The notes under the pieces: generated by a model | Databases searched by the model: none | The model's input: the letters and a program-made list of their open reading frames with translations, nothing else | What the model was told of the DNA's origin: nothing | DNA from: Bacillota bacterium | GTDB lineage: Bacteria; Bacillota; Clostridia; Oscillospirales; Ruminococcaceae | DNA length: 64,000 bases | Direction of reading: 5' to 3' | Assembly: GCA_029572815.1 (NCBI GenBank) | Contig: JAKPUQ010000089.1 | Span: 173,432-237,431 of the forward strand | Shown: in pieces, positions 17,410-25,719 of the stretch | How positions within the stretch are numbered: the stretch's first letter is position 1 | Layout: each line of letters starts with the position of its first letter | Position numbers and translations under genes: made by a program

Positions 17410-18120
17410 ATGCCGACACCACACAACAACGCCAATAAAGGCGACATCGCAAAAACCGTTCTCATGCCCGGAGACCCCCTGAGAGCAAAGTTCATCGCCG
17501 AAAATTACCTTGAGGACCCTGTCTGCTACAACGAGGTAAGAGGTATGCTGGGCTACACGGGCAAGTACAAGGGAGTACCCGTATCCGTCCAGGGAAGCGG
17601 CATGGGTATGCCCTCCATCGGTATATACTCCTGGGAGCTCTTCAACGAGTACGGCGTTGAGAATATCATCAGAGTAGGAACCGCAGGAGCCATTGCGGAC
17701 AATGTTCAGCTCCGCGACGTCGTTATCGGAATGAGTGCCAGCACCAATTCTGCCTATGCTTCACAGTACAGGCTTCCCGGCACCTATGCTCCCACAGCCT
17801 CATGGAGTCTTATATCCGCAGCGGTAAAGGCTGCGCAGGAGAAGGGCGGCAGCTTCCATGTGGGCAATATCTTCTCCAGCGACACCTTCTATGATGACGC
17901 CGACAGCCTTGCACAGTGGCAGAAGATAGGCGTCCTTGCTATCGAGATGGAGGCGGCTGCGCTCTACATGAATGCCGCAAGGGCAGGGAAGAACGCTCTC
18001 TGCATACTGACAGTTTCGGACTGCCCTCTGAAGGGGCTTTCCACCTCTGCCGAGGAGAGACAGACCACCTTCCGCGACATGATGGAGATAGCTCTTGAGA
18101 CCGCATATTCCGTAAAATGA
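17410..18120 (+). CDS. deoD: Purine nucleoside phosphorylase, DeoD type
   Basis: 236 aa, the usual length for the hexameric bacterial enzyme, which splits purine (deoxy)ribonucleosides with phosphate into base and (deoxy)ribose-1-phosphate in the cytoplasm. Visible are VLMPGDPLRAKFIAE (phosphate site), GSGMGMPSIGIYSWEL, RVGTAGAI, the nucleoside-binding IEMEAAALY, and SDCPLKG carrying the catalytic Asp. Start ATG 17410 behind AAAGGAGG. It stands alone, 70 nt after the flippase. Confidence 0.97.
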   Translation: MPTPHNNANKGDIAKTVLMPGDPLRAKFIAENYLEDPVCYNEVRGMLGYTGKYKGVPVSVQGSGMGMPSIGIYSWELFNEYGVENIIRVGTAGAIADNVQLRDVVIGMSASTNSAYASQYRLPGTYAPTASWSLISAAVKAAQEKGGSFHVGNIFSSDTFYDDADSLAQWQKIGVLAIEMEAAALYMNAARAGKNALCILTVSDCPLKGLSTSAEERQTTFRDMMEIALETAYSVK

Positions 18121-18236
18121 AAATTTCAGAGTAATTTAAGGTAACTTTAAGATTATTTTAAGGTTGGATTGGTATATTATTAGTGGATTAAGTAATCCCC
18201 CAATTCCCCTTCTATATTTATTCATTTTATTTTGAC

Positions 18237-18263
18237 AGCTATGCAGTTACTGCATAGCTTTTT
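18237..18263 (+). terminator. Intrinsic terminator after deoD
   Basis: Perfect 9-bp stem AGCTATGCA/TGCATAGCT with a 5-nt loop and T-run; it lies 116 nt past the deoD stop. Confidence 0.75.
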
Positions 18264-18287
18264 GCTTTATATGCGGATACACGTAAA

Positions 18288-18331
18288 TAAAAAGGCGCAG
18301 CAGCTCCCGAGCGGAAACTGCTGCGCCTTTT
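18288..18331. terminator. Bidirectional terminator between deoD and the NatAB-like operon
   Basis: Perfect 10-bp stem GGCGCAGCAG/CTGCTGCGCC (18294-18303/18318-18327) with T-runs on both strands. It lies just past the end of the minus-strand permease gene. Confidence 0.85.
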
Positions 18332-18352
18332 CATGGGGAAAGGGAAGAGGAA

Positions 18353-19693
18353 TCAATCCTCGATGGTTTTGCCTGTTTTCTTGAATCTGGACTTCTGACC
18401 GAAGTTCAGTGACATGGTGAGTATCTTGTCTGACTTGAAAAGTCTCAGTGCGAAGAACATCACCACTGCAAATACGATTATCTGATACGCCATACCTATC
18501 CAGAACTCGGTCATGTTGCCGAACATCAGGTTAGGTATAGAGGTGAATGCGTGGGTAAAGGGGATAGCGTAAACTATGATCCTGGGGATCATGGGAAGTG
18601 AGTTCACATCGGTGAACATTGACACGAACCAGGGGATCATTACCATCATCATTATGGGAAGGAGCATGGTCTGTGACGTCTTTGAGTCATTTACCAGTGC
18701 GCCCAGGATAATTGAGATCGCCAGACAGATCATAATGGTGATGAAGAGCTGAACTCCCACAAGGAGGTAATCCGTAAAGCCCAGGTTAAGCCCCAGCTGC
18801 TTCATTGCATCTCCTGCGGAGAGAGCCTTGTCAACTGCCTCCGAAACACCGAGGTCGTTGGTCACAGCTCCTGTCATGCCCTTTGAGTATGCCGAGAAGC
18901 CGATCATCATAACGCCTGCATTGATAAGAGCTACGATAGCTGCTGCAAGCATCTTTGCCGTTATTACAGAGCCTCTTGAAACAGGTGCCGAGAGCAGGGT
19001 CTCAAGGGTCTTGTCTATTTTCTCGTTTGATATTGATGCTATCAGTGACTGGGACGTCATGAGAACGAGAACCATTATGATAATGGGGAGTATCAGGTTT
19101 GTTGTGGTTATTTTTCCGAGGACAGCTCCGCTGGATACCTTTGCGGACTTATCGGCGACTACCGTATGGCTGACTACCGTAAGCTCCGACTCGATATTTT
19201 TCAGATCCTCTTCAGAGACACCTTTCTGCTTTGAGATCTCAATGGAAACATACTTGTTTATGAGAGCCTCAGCGGTATCGGTGCCGCCTGTGAGACCGCT
19301 GAATGTGGAAGCGGATCTGAGCTTGGTTACTGAGATCAGCTCGGGCTTATCTCCCTTTGCCAGCTGGTCTGCGAAGCCCTTCGGCAGGACCACGAAACTC
19401 TTGAAGCTGTTGTCCTTGAAGGCTGAGGCGTAATCCTCGCCGTTTACGGTGACCTTATTGACGGTGGCGCCGTTGTTTTCCATGTCCTTTATCAGCTCGT
19501 GGGTGACATCGCTGTCGTCCATATCGCAGATATACACATTGGTGTTCTTAGCGTCCTCGGCAATCTCGGTGGTGACGGACTGCATAACATTTCCCATGAG
19601 CCAGAAAAGCGCCAGGGAAACTACCAGTCCTAATATCATCTGAGCGTTTATGAGCTCGGAGATCTCTTTTTTCAGGAGGTTAATGAATTTCAT
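18353..19693 (-). CDS. ABC-2 type transporter permease, NatB-like
   Basis: 446 aa permease of an ABC-2 exporter. A TM helix at residues 20-40 precedes an extracytoplasmic domain (about 45-195) with alternating charged and hydrophobic sequence. Six TM helices follow from about 200 to 425, including the ABC-2 block ISNEKIDKTLETLLSAPVSRGSVITAKML. This N-terminal loop plus C-terminal helices matches NatB/YhaP of the Na+-extruding NatAB family. The start overlaps the ATPase stop by 14 nt, so translation is coupled. The substrate is not shown by sequence. Confidence 0.92.
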   Translation of the reverse strand: MKFINLLKKEISELINAQMILGLVVSLALFWLMGNVMQSVTTEIAEDAKNTNVYICDMDDSDVTHELIKDMENNGATVNKVTVNGEDYASAFKDNSFKSFVVLPKGFADQLAKGDKPELISVTKLRSASTFSGLTGGTDTAEALINKYVSIEISKQKGVSEEDLKNIESELTVVSHTVVADKSAKVSSGAVLGKITTTNLILPIIIMVLVLMTSQSLIASISNEKIDKTLETLLSAPVSRGSVITAKMLAAAIVALINAGVMMIGFSAYSKGMTGAVTNDLGVSEAVDKALSAGDAMKQLGLNLGFTDYLLVGVQLFITIMICLAISIILGALVNDSKTSQTMLLPIMMMVMIPWFVSMFTDVNSLPMIPRIIVYAIPFTHAFTSIPNLMFGNMTEFWIGMAYQIIVFAVVMFFALRLFKSDKILTMSLNFGQKSRFKKTGKTIED

Positions 19694-20420
19694 TCTCTTT
19701 CACCACCCTTTCAAATACTTCCTCGAGGTTGGGCGCATTGTAGCGCTCCTTCAGCTCGTCCGTGCGTCCTGTCACCATGAGGTGCCCCTTGGCGATGATG
19801 CCTACGCGGTCGGAAACGAACTCTATCTCGAGCATATTGTGTGATGAGAGAAGGAAAGACATTCCCTCTTCTGCGGCGAGCTTCTTGATGGTCTTGCGTA
19901 TCTCGATGGCGTTGAGAACGTCAAGGCCGCTGGTGGGCTCGTCAAGTATTGCAAGCTTTGGCTTTGTCATAACAGCTCTCGCAAGGAGGAGCTTTCTTAT
20001 CATGCCTCGGCTGTAGCTTCCTATCTTATCGTTGAGACGGTCGCCAAGTCCGCAGATACTCTTTGCGCGGTCAACATAACTGTTCAGTGTATCAATGTCC
20101 GATGTGAACAGCCCCGCCATGAATCTGAGGTACTTTATGCCCGTCATCTGTTTATATGCGCCTGCCTCGTCGGGGAGGTAGGTAATTGACTCCCTTACCT
20201 TGTCGGGCGCTTTAAGGATACTGTGTCCTGCAACAACTGCATCGCCTGATGTAGGCTGGAGCAGTGTGGATATCATGCGAATAGTAGTAGTCTTGCCTGC
20301 GCCGTTGGGACCGATGAGTGCGAATATCTCACCTTCGCCGATCTCAAATGAGACCTTGTCGACAGCGAGGACTTTGGAGTACTGCTTAGACAGCTCTTTG
20401 ACTTCGAGCACATTTGCCAA
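19680..20420 (-). CDS. ABC transporter ATP-binding protein, NatA-like
   Basis: 246 aa. TTG at 20420 is chosen as start because AAAGGAG lies 8 nt before it; the frame is open further upstream but without a ribosome binding site and beyond the promoter. Walker A is GPNGAGKTT (about residue 36), the signature is the NatA-type YSRGMIRKLLLARA, Walker B is KLAILDEPTSGLD, and the H-loop is LLSSHNMLE. It drives the 18353 permease. The C-terminal YNAPNLEEVFERVV resembles other NatA subunits. Confidence 0.93.
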   Translation of the reverse strand: MANVLEVKELSKQYSKVLAVDKVSFEIGEGEIFALIGPNGAGKTTTIRMISTLLQPTSGDAVVAGHSILKAPDKVRESITYLPDEAGAYKQMTGIKYLRFMAGLFTSDIDTLNSYVDRAKSICGLGDRLNDKIGSYSRGMIRKLLLARAVMTKPKLAILDEPTSGLDVLNAIEIRKTIKKLAAEEGMSFLLSSHNMLEIEFVSDRVGIIAKGHLMVTGRTDELKERYNAPNLEEVFERVVKENEIH

Positions 20421-20480
20421 GTCTATCGCTCCTTTTATTGTCAAGTTTTGTATCTGGATAATTGCATTTTCCTCATTTTT

Positions 20481-20509
20481 ATGATAACACAAAAGCTGCC
20501 AAATGTCAA
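20481..20509 (-). promoter_or_regulatory. Promoter of the NatAB-like operon
   Basis: Minus-strand TTGACA (20509-20504), 17-nt spacer, TATCAT (20486-20481). Confidence 0.8.
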
Positions 20510-20715
20510 TACAAAAAGTAGAATGCAGCACAGATTTTACAGTTTTTTAATAATAGTAAATTTTGCAGGAACGGGCGGCAAGATCAGCAGAAATTACTTG
20601 GAGGAACTCACAGTTTATTGTGACTTCGTTTGTATGGTTTGCTCAGTAAATACGTTATTTAGCTAAACGCTGTGATGTAAAATATATTATTTATAATACA
20701 GACACATTCCGTTTC
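20510..20715. other. Intergenic region between divergent operons
   Basis: AT-rich spacer between the natAB-like promoter and the promoter of the 20869 operon. No ORF with a credible ribosome binding site and no recognised RNA or repeat. Confidence 0.6.
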
Positions 20716-20744
20716 TTGACATTGAACCGTAAATTTGATATACT
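20716..20744 (+). promoter_or_regulatory. Promoter of the eight-gene solute-uptake operon
   Basis: TTGACA (20716-20721), 17-nt spacer, TATACT (20739-20744). It leaves a leader of about 118 nt before GTG 20869. Confidence 0.85.
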
Positions 20745-20795
20745 GACTATTAGATGGAAAATTGCAGTTTGGCAGAACTGCGGTCAGGCTGACTG

Positions 20796-20834
20796 TGCGC
20801 ATGATCCCCGACCGAGGGAGCTTGCGCATTTTTT
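20796..20834 (+). terminator. Terminator-like hairpin in the operon leader (attenuator candidate)
   Basis: Arms TGCGCA/TGCGCA (20796-20801/20823-20828) and, inside, TCCC/GGGA (20805-20808/20816-20819), followed directly by T6 (20829-20834). It lies between the promoter and the first gene, so it would stop transcription unless relieved. Confidence 0.6.
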
Positions 20835-20868
20835 GTTTATATGTCCGAGGAAAGGGGGCGGAGCGGAA

Positions 20869-23787
20869 GTGAAAAGGTTTTGGCAGAGACTGGTCTCGGG
20901 GGCGGCAGCCCTTGTTTTCTGCGGTGCGGCACAGGCGTTTCCTGCGGCGGCTGAGGACGCCTCTGTCCGTGCGGCAATGGCTGAGGACTACTACGCCATG
21001 GCTTCACCCGACAGTGATATGCTCAGCTTCGGTGACTACTATGACCTCCATTCCGCAGAGCCCCGTCCCGATACAGAAATAGTCATCGGGGGAGCGGAGT
21101 ACGTCTCTGCTGAGGGCGGAGAATTCAGCAAAGGCAGCTTCACCGACGACTTCGGCGAGGAACGGGACAATGCACTGCTCTGGAACAGTGCCGACGGCGA
21201 GGTGACCTATCGGTTCACAGTTCCCGAAACGGGAAATTACTGCCTTTCGGCGGATTACTGCCCCATGGTCTCAAGCAGCACATGCATTGAGCTGGGACTG
21301 GAGATAGACGGACAGGCTCCCTACGATACCGCTTCGAGACTTACCCTCGGCAGGGTATGGGTCAACGAGAAGGACATTTATACGGATATACGCGGAAATC
21401 AGGTGCGCCCTGCGCAGGTGCAGAGGGCGATGTGGCAGAGCCGCTTCTTCGGAGACGTGGACGGGCTTTTCAGCGAGCCACTGTTCTTTTACCTGGAAAA
21501 GGGCTTCCATGAGCTGAAGCTCAGTTCGGAAAGGGCTCAGCTGGCTATTGAGAAGCTGTGTTTCTGTCAGCGTGAGGAGCTTCCCGACTACAGCGGCTAT
21601 GCGGCTTCTGTAAGTGCGGACATCTCTGTTGAGGGCACCGCTTCCGCGCTTTTCAGGATAGAGGGGGAGAATGCGGCGTTCAAGTCCGACCCGACGCTCT
21701 ATCCCACATACGACAACAGCAGCTACCTTGCTTCGCCATCGGACCCAAGGAAAATGGTCTACAACACGTTGGGCAGCGGAAGCTGGAAGAAGGCTCTCCA
21801 GTCCGTTACCTGGGAGATACCCTATGAGGAGACCGGCGCAGGGGGCTGGTATAAAATAGGAATAAAGGCGAGACAGGATCAGATAAGAGGCTTTGACTCC
21901 GAGCGCCGTATCTATATCGACGGCAAGGTACCCTGTAAGGAGCTTGACGGCGTCAGGTTCAGCTACGATACGGACTGGTCCGTGACTGTGCCCGAAAGCG
22001 GCGGCGAGCCAGTGTATATATGGCTGGAGGGCGGCAGGAGCCATACCATAACTATGGAGGCTGTCCCTGGCGAGATAGGCGGCTGTCTCCGCAGGCTTGA
22101 CAGCGCGGTGAAGGAGCTGAACACCTACTACCGAAGAGTTCTGATGATAACGGGACCCGCTCCCGATAAATATACGGATTATTACGTCCACGAAAAGATC
22201 CCCGAGCTGGTGGACAAGTTCGGCAGCATTTCCGCCGAGCTCAAGGACGTTCAGAAGGAGATAGAGTCTATTTCCGGCAGCAGCGGCACCGAGGCGGCTG
22301 CCATAGAGAATATGGCGGTAATACTGGATAAATGCACTGCCAAGCCTTTGAAGATACCCTCCTATCTTTCGCAGATAAAGACCGGTATCACCTCCCTTTC
22401 GGCGTGGATGAGGGACAACCGCGACCAGCCTCTTGAGGTGGACTATATCGAGTTCGCGTCCGCGGACCGCAGCTTCTCAAGCTGTAAGGAGAAGCTGGGA
22501 AAGTCGCTGAAATTCGGCTTTGAGGGCTTCATCGGCTCATTCTTCGAGGACTACACCACCCTCTCCGATGTTTCGGGAGAGGACGCCATCGACGTCTGGG
22601 TGGCTCTGGGCAGAGACCAGGCACAGGTGGTCAAGGAGATGACCGAGAACCAGTTCATGCAAGAAACAGGCATTCCCGTGTCCGTGAACCTTGTGACAGG
22701 CGGCGTGGTGGAGGCTACTCTTGCAGGCAAAGGTCCCGACGCGGCACTTTTCCTGGGGGGAGAGTTCCCCGTGAACCTGGCAGCCCGTGACCTTCTTGTG
22801 GACCTTTCTCAGTTCGATGACTTTGAGGAGGTAAAGGGGCGCTTCCAGAAAAACGCCACTATTCAGTACACCTACAACGGCGGCTGCTACGGACTTCCCG
22901 TCAGCCAGACCTTCCCCATGATGTTCTACCGCACCGATATACTGACGGAGCTGGGCTTTACCTCTCCGCCGGAGACCTGGAGCGGACTTATAGATATGCT
23001 GCCCGCGCTCCAGCGCAGATATATGTCGGTGGGACTTGTCCTGCCGCCCAATGATATCTCTCCTGCTACGGAATGCGGTCATACCTTTGCAATGCTGCTG
23101 CTCCAGAAGGGGCAGAACTACTACAATACGGAGCAGACTGCCTCCGCTCTGGACACCACCGCGGCGGTGCAGTCCTTTGAGGAGTGGACGGACTTCTACA
23201 CCAAGTACAGCTTTGAGCAGGTCTATGACGGCTTCAGCAGGTTCAGGACAGGTGAGTACCCCATAGTTATCGCGAATTATACCTTCTTCAACCAGCTTAC
23301 CGCAGCCTCTCCCGAGATAAACGGTCTTTGGGACTTCTGTCCCGTGCCCGGCACCGAAAGAGAGGACGGGACCGTATCCCATGCGGCTAATTCCAGCGGC
23401 TCAGGAGCGGTCATCTTCAAAAAGGTGAAGAACAAGGAGAACGCATGGCAGTTCATCAAGTGGTTCACCGAAACCGAAACACAGGTGAGGTATGCCGCTC
23501 AGATAGAGGGACTCATGGGAACTATGGGAAGATTTGACACAGCCAACACCGAGGCTCTGGGACAGATGTCATGGTCGGGTGACGAGCTTGCAAGGCTCCG
23601 CGCCCAGCAGGAGGAGCTGACGGAGATACCCGTTACCCCTGCGTCCTACGCTGTGACCAGAAATATCATGAACGCCTTCCGCGAGACCATCAACGAGGGC
23701 GCAAATCCCCGTGATACCCTTATATGGTACAACAGGGACATAAACGACGAAATTACGCGAAAGCGCAAGAACTTAGGACTTGAATAG
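20869..23787 (+). CDS. Giant extracellular solute-binding protein with N-terminal beta-sandwich domains
   Basis: 972 aa from GTG 20869 (GGAG about 6 nt upstream); frame further upstream lies before the promoter. A signal peptide ends near AAQA/FPAAA and shows no proper lipobox. Two beta-rich, carbohydrate-binding-module-like domains follow (about 60-235 and 255-415), then a helical segment (about 420-540). A family-1 solute-binding domain occupies about 555-960: GPDAALFLGGEFPVNLAARDLLVDLS, GGCYGLPVSQTFPMMFYRTDIL, ENAWQFIKWFTE. First gene of the operon; likely receptor for the four permeases. Confidence 0.88.
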   Translation: MKRFWQRLVSGAAALVFCGAAQAFPAAAEDASVRAAMAEDYYAMASPDSDMLSFGDYYDLHSAEPRPDTEIVIGGAEYVSAEGGEFSKGSFTDDFGEERDNALLWNSADGEVTYRFTVPETGNYCLSADYCPMVSSSTCIELGLEIDGQAPYDTASRLTLGRVWVNEKDIYTDIRGNQVRPAQVQRAMWQSRFFGDVDGLFSEPLFFYLEKGFHELKLSSERAQLAIEKLCFCQREELPDYSGYAASVSADISVEGTASALFRIEGENAAFKSDPTLYPTYDNSSYLASPSDPRKMVYNTLGSGSWKKALQSVTWEIPYEETGAGGWYKIGIKARQDQIRGFDSERRIYIDGKVPCKELDGVRFSYDTDWSVTVPESGGEPVYIWLEGGRSHTITMEAVPGEIGGCLRRLDSAVKELNTYYRRVLMITGPAPDKYTDYYVHEKIPELVDKFGSISAELKDVQKEIESISGSSGTEAAAIENMAVILDKCTAKPLKIPSYLSQIKTGITSLSAWMRDNRDQPLEVDYIEFASADRSFSSCKEKLGKSLKFGFEGFIGSFFEDYTTLSDVSGEDAIDVWVALGRDQAQVVKEMTENQFMQETGIPVSVNLVTGGVVEATLAGKGPDAALFLGGEFPVNLAARDLLVDLSQFDDFEEVKGRFQKNATIQYTYNGGCYGLPVSQTFPMMFYRTDILTELGFTSPPETWSGLIDMLPALQRRYMSVGLVLPPNDISPATECGHTFAMLLLQKGQNYYNTEQTASALDTTAAVQSFEEWTDFYTKYSFEQVYDGFSRFRTGEYPIVIANYTFFNQLTAASPEINGLWDFCPVPGTEREDGTVSHAANSSGSGAVIFKKVKNKENAWQFIKWFTETETQVRYAAQIEGLMGTMGRFDTANTEALGQMSWSGDELARLRAQQEELTEIPVTPASYAVTRNIMNAFRETINEGANPRDTLIWYNRDINDEITRKRKNLGLE

Positions 23788-23876
23788 GCGAGCCTTCAGC
23801 CCCTTAGCCGTTAGCTATCAGATGCAGGGAACGCCGTCCCCGGAGTTCCGAAAAAATGCTGAAAGGAGTGTGAAAA

Positions 23877-24794
23877 ATGGCGGTCAGAACTCAGAAGCGT
23901 GAGAAAGGCGCTCTCTGGCGCGATATAAAGCGCAATAAAGCCTGCTACGGTATGCTTGCACCCTTTATGATATTCTTCATACTCTTTACGGCAGTCCCTG
24001 TGCTGATGTCCCTGCCTATGGGCTTTACGGACTTCGATATGGCAAGACCGCCCAGGTTCGTGGGACTTTCCAACTTCACCACCCTTTTCTTTTCCGACAA
24101 GATATTCATGCGCTCCATAAGGGTCACTATCGTGTTCGCCCTGCTTACGGGCCCTGTCAGCTATGTGCTGTGCTTCCTGCTTGCCTGGCTCATAAACGAG
24201 ATGCACCCCAAGCTCAAGACCTTCTTCACACTCATATTCTACGCCCCCTCGATGGCTAACGTTTATACGGTGTGGAAGCTTATTTTCAGCGGCGATATGA
24301 ACGGCTACCTCAACTCCTTCCTCATTGATCTGGGCATCATCAACGCTCCCGTGCAGTGGCTCACCGACGGCAGATATGTCCTGGGCGTCACCATAGTCGT
24401 GCAGCTGTGGATCTCCCTCGGAGCAGGCTTTCTCGCACTGCGCGCAGGCTTCCAGAACATCGACCGCTCCATGTATGAGGCAGGAGCTATCGAGGGTATA
24501 CGCACCCGCTGGCAGGAGCTCATATACATCGTTATCCCCTCAATGGGACCCCAGCTCATGTTCGCGGCGGTAATGCAGATAGTGAGCTCCTTTACCGCAG
24601 GCACAGTAGCCCAGAACCTTGTGGGCTTCCCAAGCACCGACTACAAAGCCCATACCATTATGACCCACGCCTTCGACTATGGCTGGCAGCGCTTTGAGAT
24701 GGGCTATGCCTCGGCTATATGTATGATTCTTTTCGTTGCCATGTTCCTGCTGAACAAGCTCATCAGCAAGGTGCTGGGCAAGTATATGGACTGA
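23877..24794 (+). CDS. Sugar ABC transporter permease, UgpA/LplB-like
   Basis: 305 aa from ATG 23877 behind AAAGGAG. Six TM helices; the first (residues 24-46) follows a basic N-terminus. The EAA loop reads YEAGAIEGIRTRWQELIYIVIP near residue 200. It is preceded by the solute-binding protein gene and followed 12 nt later by its partner permease. Together they form the first of two permease pairs in this operon. No ATPase is encoded with them. Confidence 0.93.
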   Translation: MAVRTQKREKGALWRDIKRNKACYGMLAPFMIFFILFTAVPVLMSLPMGFTDFDMARPPRFVGLSNFTTLFFSDKIFMRSIRVTIVFALLTGPVSYVLCFLLAWLINEMHPKLKTFFTLIFYAPSMANVYTVWKLIFSGDMNGYLNSFLIDLGIINAPVQWLTDGRYVLGVTIVVQLWISLGAGFLALRAGFQNIDRSMYEAGAIEGIRTRWQELIYIVIPSMGPQLMFAAVMQIVSSFTAGTVAQNLVGFPSTDYKAHTIMTHAFDYGWQRFEMGYASAICMILFVAMFLLNKLISKVLGKYMD

Positions 24795-24806
24795 GGAGGC
24801 GAAGCT

Positions 24807-25685
24807 GTGGCAGAGATCAATACCGCGAAGCTTCGCGGCTCAAACAGACAGGCAGGCAGAAAGTACGGCGGGAGTGTGGTAATATTCCTTTTCCTTGCAC
24901 TGCTGGGACTTTTCATGTTCCTGCCCATATATCTTACGGTGATAATGTCCATAAAGCCTGTGGAGGAGCTCTTTGTCTTTCCGCCGAAGCTCTACGCCGT
25001 AAGACCTACCCTTGACAATTTCAGGGATATGTTCAGGGTGCTCCATCAGAACAGGATCCCCTTTTCAAGATATGTGTTCAACAGTATATTCGTCACCGTG
25101 ACGGTAACGGTGCTGCAATGCGTGTTCTCGTCAATGGCGGCATTCGTGCTGGCGAAGTGCAAGTTCCCCGGGAGCAAATTCATAAACGGCGTTATCGTCG
25201 TGGCGCTTCTCTACCAGAGCAGCGTAATATACATCATGCAGTACATCGTCATGGCGAAGCTCCACATGATAGACACCTACATGGCGCTGATATTCCCCGC
25301 CATAGCCTCGCCTATGGGACTTTTCCTCATGAGGCAGTCCATAAGCCAGGTGCCCGACTCCATGATAGAGGCGGCAAAGGTGGACGGAGCAGGACTTTTC
25401 CGCATATGCTGGCAGATAGTCATACCCAACCAGAAGCCTGCCCTCATGACACTGATAATATTCGCCTTCCAGGGGGCATGGAATATCCAGACGGGCTCCG
25501 TGGTGTTCAGGGAGCAATACAAGACTCTTCCCACGGTGGTCACACAGGCGGCTTCCTCGGGACTTGCCAGAGCAGGCGTGGCAATGGCTGCGGCAGTTTT
25601 CCTGCTGATACCGCCCATAGTCATATTCATGCTTGCGCAGCGACAGGTCATCGAGACCATGGCGCATTCGGGAATAAAGGAATAA
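24807..25685 (+). CDS. Carbohydrate ABC transporter permease, UgpE-like
   Basis: 292 aa from GTG 24807 with GAGGAGG 6-7 nt upstream. Six TM helices. The EAA loop is IEAAKVDGAGLFRICWQIVIP and the C-terminus ends in MAHSGIKE, a usual ending for UgpE relatives. Partner of the 23877 permease in a heterodimeric membrane channel. Confidence 0.93.
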   Translation: MAEINTAKLRGSNRQAGRKYGGSVVIFLFLALLGLFMFLPIYLTVIMSIKPVEELFVFPPKLYAVRPTLDNFRDMFRVLHQNRIPFSRYVFNSIFVTVTVTVLQCVFSSMAAFVLAKCKFPGSKFINGVIVVALLYQSSVIYIMQYIVMAKLHMIDTYMALIFPAIASPMGLFLMRQSISQVPDSMIEAAKVDGAGLFRICWQIVIPNQKPALMTLIIFAFQGAWNIQTGSVVFREQYKTLPTVVTQAASSGLARAGVAMAAAVFLLIPPIVIFMLAQRQVIETMAHSGIKE

Positions 25686-25719
25686 TAGACAGTTCAGCTG
25701 TCTGAAGGGAGTGAGGCAA

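Noticed and set aside
16797..17495. 232-codon open frame on the minus strand
   Set aside because: Antisense to the flippase and the start of deoD; no ribosome binding site or domain.
21271..22191. 306-codon open frame on the minus strand
   Set aside because: Antisense to the giant solute-binding protein, which has a promoter, start and clear domains on the plus strand.
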